In this document: piece by piece, positions 13,358 to 14,462 of the stretch
Layout of the letters: every line of letters starts with the position of its first letter
Position numbering within the stretch: the stretch's first letter is position 1
Assembly: GCA_027069035.1 (NCBI GenBank)
Contig: JALXFI010000307.1
Location: 1 to 14,462, forward strand
Origin: a bacterium
Lineage (GTDB): Bacteria; Desulfobacterota; GWC2-55-46; S146-80; JALXFI01
Length of the DNA: 14,462 bases
Direction: 5' to 3'
Made by a program: the position numbers and the translations under genes
The notes under the pieces: model-generated
Told to the model about the DNA's origin: nothing
What the model saw: only the letters and a program-made list of their open reading frames with translations
Database searches by the model: none

Positions 13358-13567
13358 TTATCTTCTCATGCCCATTTTCTTAACCATATTCTGAAAATTT
13401 TCAAGCGAACGATCGTATGTCCTTTCATAAGACTCGTGGAAGAAGCAGGCCGGAAGCTCTCCGTTCCTCCGGTGATAGTGAAGACACTCACAACACCTGC
13501 CCTTTCTTGAACATGGCTCATAAGAGCAGTTGCATCCAACCGCTTTTGGGTCATTACTGCATTCCAT
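13358..13567 (-). CDS. Small Cys-rich DUF6485 family protein
   Basis: A 69-residue protein with eight cysteines: C3, C12, C14, C19, C25, C26, C28 and C41. They are arranged as in the DUF6485 family, with a 'CNC.Y..CSRKG.CCECL.YHR..GELPAC' core and the family's closing 'E.TYDRS.ENF'. The cysteine spacing suggests metal or Fe-S binding; no function is established to my knowledge. A perfect AGGAGG (complement of 13575-13580) lies 7 nt before the ATG. It starts 27 nt after the radical SAM gene on the same strand and is probably its operon partner. Confidence 0.88.
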   Translation of the reverse strand: MECSNDPKAVGCNCSYEPCSRKGRCCECLHYHRRNGELPACFFHESYERTYDRSLENFQNMVKKMGMRR

Positions 13568-13594
13568 AGGATTACCTCCTTAATAATCTAATAT

Positions 13595-14462
13595 CTATCT
13601 GCATATTCCACAGGCCGAACACCTTTCAGAGCCGCATGGAGCGGTTATTATACCTTTTAGCCCTTTTTGGTATTCTCTGTAAAGGTATTCTTTGCTTATC
13701 CCGTTGTCTATAAAGTCCCATGGAAAAACTTCATCCATCCTCTTTTTTCTATGGACATAAAAATCAGGCTCCGGCGAAAGAGATTTTAAGACCTTCTTGA
13801 TATCGGCACCGCCCGAAACCTTTATAATCGCATCTAAAACCTGCCTGCCGCCGAGCGAAAGAATGGATTGTATATATGCCTTTTGTGGAGAAGATATATT
13901 GAGTTTTACCCCGTTTATCTCCTGTAATGCCCTTTTTATCCTGACGATCCTCTTTTTAAGGACCTTTACCTCTGTATAGGGATGCCACTGAAAGGGCGTG
14001 CCGGGTTTAGGCACAAACGGCGTGATCTTCACGGTTATCAGCCCCTTTGTAAATCTCTTTTTTACCCTGAGATTAAGCTCTATCAATGCGTCGATGTCTT
14101 CTTCCTCTTCTGTCGGAAGCCCTATCATGTAATACAATTTTATCCTCTTCATGCCGGCCTCCGAGATCAAACCAACGGTATCGAGTATTTCCTCGTCCGT
14201 ATATGTTTTGTTGATTACCCTTCTTAATCTCTCCGAGCCTGCCTCAGGGGCAATGGTAATGGTTTTATATCCGCAATTTTTAAGCAATCCGGCCATATCT
14301 TTTTTAATTGTATCCACTCTCATGGACGAGATAGAGAGATTGCCGCTCTTTTTTATTCCAAAATCTAATAGGTTGCATAAAGAGGGGTGTTCAGATACCG
14401 CTGTTCCAAGAAGGCCTATCTTGTTTGTTACTTTGAAGGCATCAGCCATGCCCGTTTTCAGT
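13595..14462 (-). CDS. Radical SAM protein, C-terminal part (TIGR03960-like), runs off the window
   Basis: About 289 codons, open to the right edge. The first visible Met (14449) is internal, because the reading frame continues upstream without a stop (LKTG before it). The visible part contains the late strands of a radical SAM barrel: 'NLSISSMRVDTI', then ITIAPEAGSERLRRVINK, a segment typical of B12-binding-type radical SAM proteins of the TIGR03960 kind, followed by KLYYMIGLPTEEEEDI and KITPFVPKPGTPFQWHP. Near the end are PWDFIDNGISKEYL and a Cys cluster, CGSERCSACGIC, that could hold an additional Fe-S cluster. The CxxxCxxC SAM motif and any cobalamin domain would lie outside the window. 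It ends with its own stop and shows no fused DUF2344 domain. The substrate is unknown. Confidence 0.85.
   Translation of the reverse strand, partial: LKTGMADAFKVTNKIGLLGTAVSEHPSLCNLLDFGIKKSGNLSISSMRVDTIKKDMAGLLKNCGYKTITIAPEAGSERLRRVINKTYTDEEILDTVGLISEAGMKRIKLYYMIGLPTEEEEDIDALIELNLRVKKRFTKGLITVKITPFVPKPGTPFQWHPYTEVKVLKKRIVRIKRALQEINGVKLNISSPQKAYIQSILSLGGRQVLDAIIKVSGGADIKKVLKSLSPEPDFYVHRKKRMDEVFPWDFIDNGISKEYLYREYQKGLKGIITAPCGSERCSACGICR

Overview
The window looks like a chromosomal segment of an uncultured Gram-negative bacterium of roughly 40-45% GC. The outer-membrane-type beta-barrel, the LolD-type ATPase, the 4-TM Yip1-like membrane protein, the DUF6485 protein and the TIGR03960-like radical SAM protein all resemble versions common in Desulfobacterota ('deltaproteobacteria'), Nitrospirota and related anaerobic lineages. 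That placement is an inference from protein style; no rRNA or other marker gene is present.

Layout. Positions 1-252 are non-coding and hold an unusually perfect AT-rich hairpin and a sigma70-like promoter. Positions 253-1990 carry four small genes on the + strand: a Yip1-like membrane protein, an exported PEBP/YbhB-like protein, a small cupin and a stand-alone DUF542 (RIC/ScdA N-terminal) protein. A long exported protein with a TolB/CsgG-like N-terminal region and FG-GAP/VCBS-type repeats follows (2186-3817), then a CAU-anticodon tRNA (3900-3976). Next come an ABC ATPase of the LolD/MacB type (4082-4765) and an overlapping outer-membrane barrel gene (4746-5921). The permease and LolA-like genes I would expect between them are absent.

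The main block (6173-13153, all +, gaps of 14-66 nt) reads as one operon. It has a winged-helix regulator with a C-terminal Rossmann-like domain, then rmlA (long form), rmlB, a UDP-GlcNAc 6-dehydrogenase-type gene, cysC, gmd and fcl. Together these would supply dTDP-4-keto-6-deoxyglucose, an acidic UDP-HexNAc sugar, PAPS and GDP-L-fucose. The window has no glycosyltransferase, sulfotransferase, polymerase or flippase, so this is a precursor-supply module for a surface or exopolysaccharide whose assembly genes must lie elsewhere. The operon ends in a repeat-rich patch (13139-13310). Convergent minus-strand genes follow: a Cys-rich DUF6485 protein and the C-terminal part of a radical SAM protein that runs off the right edge.

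No mobile-element gene, CRISPR array or defence system is visible. The least explained DNA is a family of about 24-nt palindromes (two exact reverse-complement copies and two degenerate ones) and a nested inverted-repeat element of about 120 bp behind fcl. No stretch longer than 300 bases lacks a gene.
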